Shown: piece after piece, positions 36,876-37,807 of the stretch
Layout: every line of letters starts with the position of its first letter
How positions within the stretch are numbered: position 1 is the first letter of the stretch
Source: Alloalcanivorax venustensis ISO4
GTDB lineage: Bacteria > Pseudomonadota > Gammaproteobacteria > Pseudomonadales > Alcanivoracaceae
Assembly (NCBI RefSeq): GCF_015356855.1
Contig: NZ_ARXR01000027.1
Span: forward strand, 1-37,807
DNA length: 37,807 nt
Direction of reading: 5' to 3'
The notes under the pieces: model-generated
The model's input: only the letters and a program-made list of their open reading frames with translations
What the model was told of the DNA's origin: nothing
The model's database searches: none
Position numbers and translations under genes: made by a program

Positions 36876-37570
36876 TCGACGCTGCCGACCTGCCCACCGC
36901 CGCTTTTCTCCATCAAGAGGCCTACCGGCTGGTGAACGGTAAATACCCGCCCATCCATTTATTCGACGACGTCGCCGACCAGGCCGATTTCGAAGCCCTG
37001 TACGCGGTTCAGGCGCTCACCAACCCACGCATTCAGATGCAGGTCGGCGAGCTGCACCGGGTGCCGCCGGCGCGCCGCCCCTGGGGCATTCCCGGCTGCA
37101 ACTACGCGCTCGGCCCCTTCGTGCATCTGAGCCCCTACGGCTCGCGCTTCTCGGATGGCGAATACGGCGTGTTCTACTGCGCCGAACAGATGGCCACGGC
37201 GATCGCCGAGACCCGCTACCATCAGGAGCGTTACTTTCGTGCCGTTCAGGGTCTGAAATTCGATCGCATCGTGATGCGCGGCCTGAAGGTCTGCTTCAGC
37301 GCGCGGCTACGCAATATCCATGACCCCCGCCGCGACGACGAGGACTGGTATCACCCCGAGGATTACGGCAGCGCGCGCCGGCTGGGCCGGGCCCTGTTCG
37401 ACGCCGATGAGCACGGTCTGGTGTACGGCTCGGTGCGCCACCACCAGGCGCGCTGTTTCGCCCTGCTGTCACCGCATCTGATTGAATCGGTGACGCCGGC
37501 CACGCATTACGAGTACATTTGGGATGGGGAGCGGATCGCTCATATTCTTACTATTCGGCAGCTTGGTTAG
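36869..37570 (+). CDS. RES-domain toxin
   Basis: This 233-aa toxin belongs to the RES family (named for conserved Arg, Glu, Ser), whose studied members (MbcT, ParT, RES-Xre toxins) break down or transfer NAD+. Candidates for the three residues are R93 (GSRFSDGEYG), E114 (ATAIAETRYH) and S188 (GLVYGSVRHH). About 60 N-terminal residues precede the core. The start is one of two tandem GTG codons (36869 or 36872) overlapping the antitoxin TGA, so toxin yield depends on antitoxin translation. A GGGGGG run upstream serves as ribosome binding site. Together with the preceding gene it forms a complete type II toxin-antitoxin module. Confidence 0.92.
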   Translation: MVIDAADLPTAAFLHQEAYRLVNGKYPPIHLFDDVADQADFEALYAVQALTNPRIQMQVGELHRVPPARRPWGIPGCNYALGPFVHLSPYGSRFSDGEYGVFYCAEQMATAIAETRYHQERYFRAVQGLKFDRIVMRGLKVCFSARLRNIHDPRRDDEDWYHPEDYGSARRLGRALFDADEHGLVYGSVRHHQARCFALLSPHLIESVTPATHYEYIWDGERIAHILTIRQLG

Positions 37571-37595
37571 AAACGCCGGCTTGTGGGAGCCTGCC

Positions 37596-37742
37596 TTGTG
37601 GGAGCGGGCCCGGCCCGCGAAAGGCCGGCAAAGCCGGCCGGCAGGATCCCAGAGACCTTGTTACTGCGCCGCTTCCAGACGTCTCTGGTATCCCGCCGGG
37701 TGGCTAAAGCCACCCTTTCGCGGGCGGGGCCCGCTCGCACAA
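37596..37742. repeat. REPIN: pair of inverted Pseudomonas-type REP sequences
   Basis: The left REP (37596-37622) reads TTGTGGGAGCGGGCC then CGGCCCGCGAAA, and the right REP (37716-37742) is its inverted copy with two differences in 27 bases. Inside each lies a second hairpin (37623-37639 with loop AAA; 37698-37715 with loop AA). Next come inverted arms GGATCCCAGAGAC (37644-37656) and GTCTCTGGTATCC (37681-37693), around a short central loop. A partial REP start (TTGTGGGAGC) at 37581-37590 precedes it. Such paired REPs are spread by a RAYT transposase encoded elsewhere. Confidence 0.85.
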
Positions 37743-37770
37743 GTGGCGACTCCCCCAGAGGTGGAACGCC

Positions 37771-37807
37771 AAAAAAAAGCCCCGGCTCTTTCGAGCCGGG
37801 GCTTTTT
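37771..37807. terminator. Rho-independent terminator at the window's end
   Basis: The 10-bp perfect stem GCCCCGGCTC (37779-37788) with GAGCCGGGGC (37793-37802), loop TTTC, is flanked by A8 on the left and T5 at the right edge. It can end transcription from the RES toxin gene or from an unseen gene on the other side. Confidence 0.88.

Overview
The window reads as a chromosomal segment of a GC-rich marine-type gammaproteobacterium, most like Alcanivorax and its relatives. That placement is inferred from gene content and protein style: gltA facing sdhCDAB-sucAB-lpd-sucCD, an SdhC/SdhD pair very close to E. coli, a PA3496-like acidic small protein, and a Pseudomonas-type REP element. There is no rRNA or tRNA gene, no insertion sequence, no prophage and no CRISPR array. 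Very long open frames lie antisense to several real genes and are artefacts of high GC at third codon positions.

Region 1 (1-10.5 kb) is a mosaic of small transcription units. An intergenic inverted-repeat element is followed by an excellent sigma-54 promoter, an ammonium transporter and an unrecognised gene overlapping its stop. Next come a dicarboxylate/amino-acid symporter and a short-chain dehydrogenase that lacks two of its four catalytic residues. A group of lipid- or ester-type genes follows (DUF2505 protein, saccharopine-dehydrogenase-like reductase, MaoC hydratase, two overlapping alpha/beta hydrolases). Exonuclease III is then overlapped by a voltage-sensor-like membrane protein that has no pore.

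Region 2 (10.5-17.1 kb), mainly on the minus strand, holds gpsA-sixA (coupled through a TTGA overlap), htpG behind a recognisable heat-shock (sigma-32) promoter, a YfcH-type epimerase, and an unknown membrane-anchored protein with two tandem Sm/SH3-like repeats. A divergent small acidic protein ends at a bidirectional terminator.

Region 3 (17.1-30.5 kb) is the TCA-cycle cluster. The minus-strand order of transcription is sdhC-sdhD-sdhA-sdhB, a terminator, then sucA-sucB-lpd-sucC-sucD; gltA diverges from sdhC on the plus strand. Together these encode citrate synthase, succinate dehydrogenase, 2-oxoglutarate dehydrogenase with its E3 subunit, and succinyl-CoA synthetase. Their Fe-S, haem, lipoyl, FAD and active-site residues are visible and intact.

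Region 4 (30.5-37.8 kb) is accessory. It contains a large secreted lipoprotein with a serine-hydrolase-like GCSGG motif (DUF6351-like), a membrane-anchored SMP-30/strictosidine-synthase-like beta-propeller, a beta-hydroxyacid dehydrogenase, and a convergent exported amidohydrolase, which together suggest a small catabolic locus. It is followed by an Xre/MbcA-RES toxin-antitoxin pair with a palindrome over its promoter -35, a REPIN-type palindrome and a strong terminator. No clearly unprecedented system is visible. The best candidates for new biology are the xthA-coupled voltage-sensor protein, the tandem Sm-like membrane protein, the apparently dead SDR, the Amt-linked unknown gene and the DUF6351 locus.
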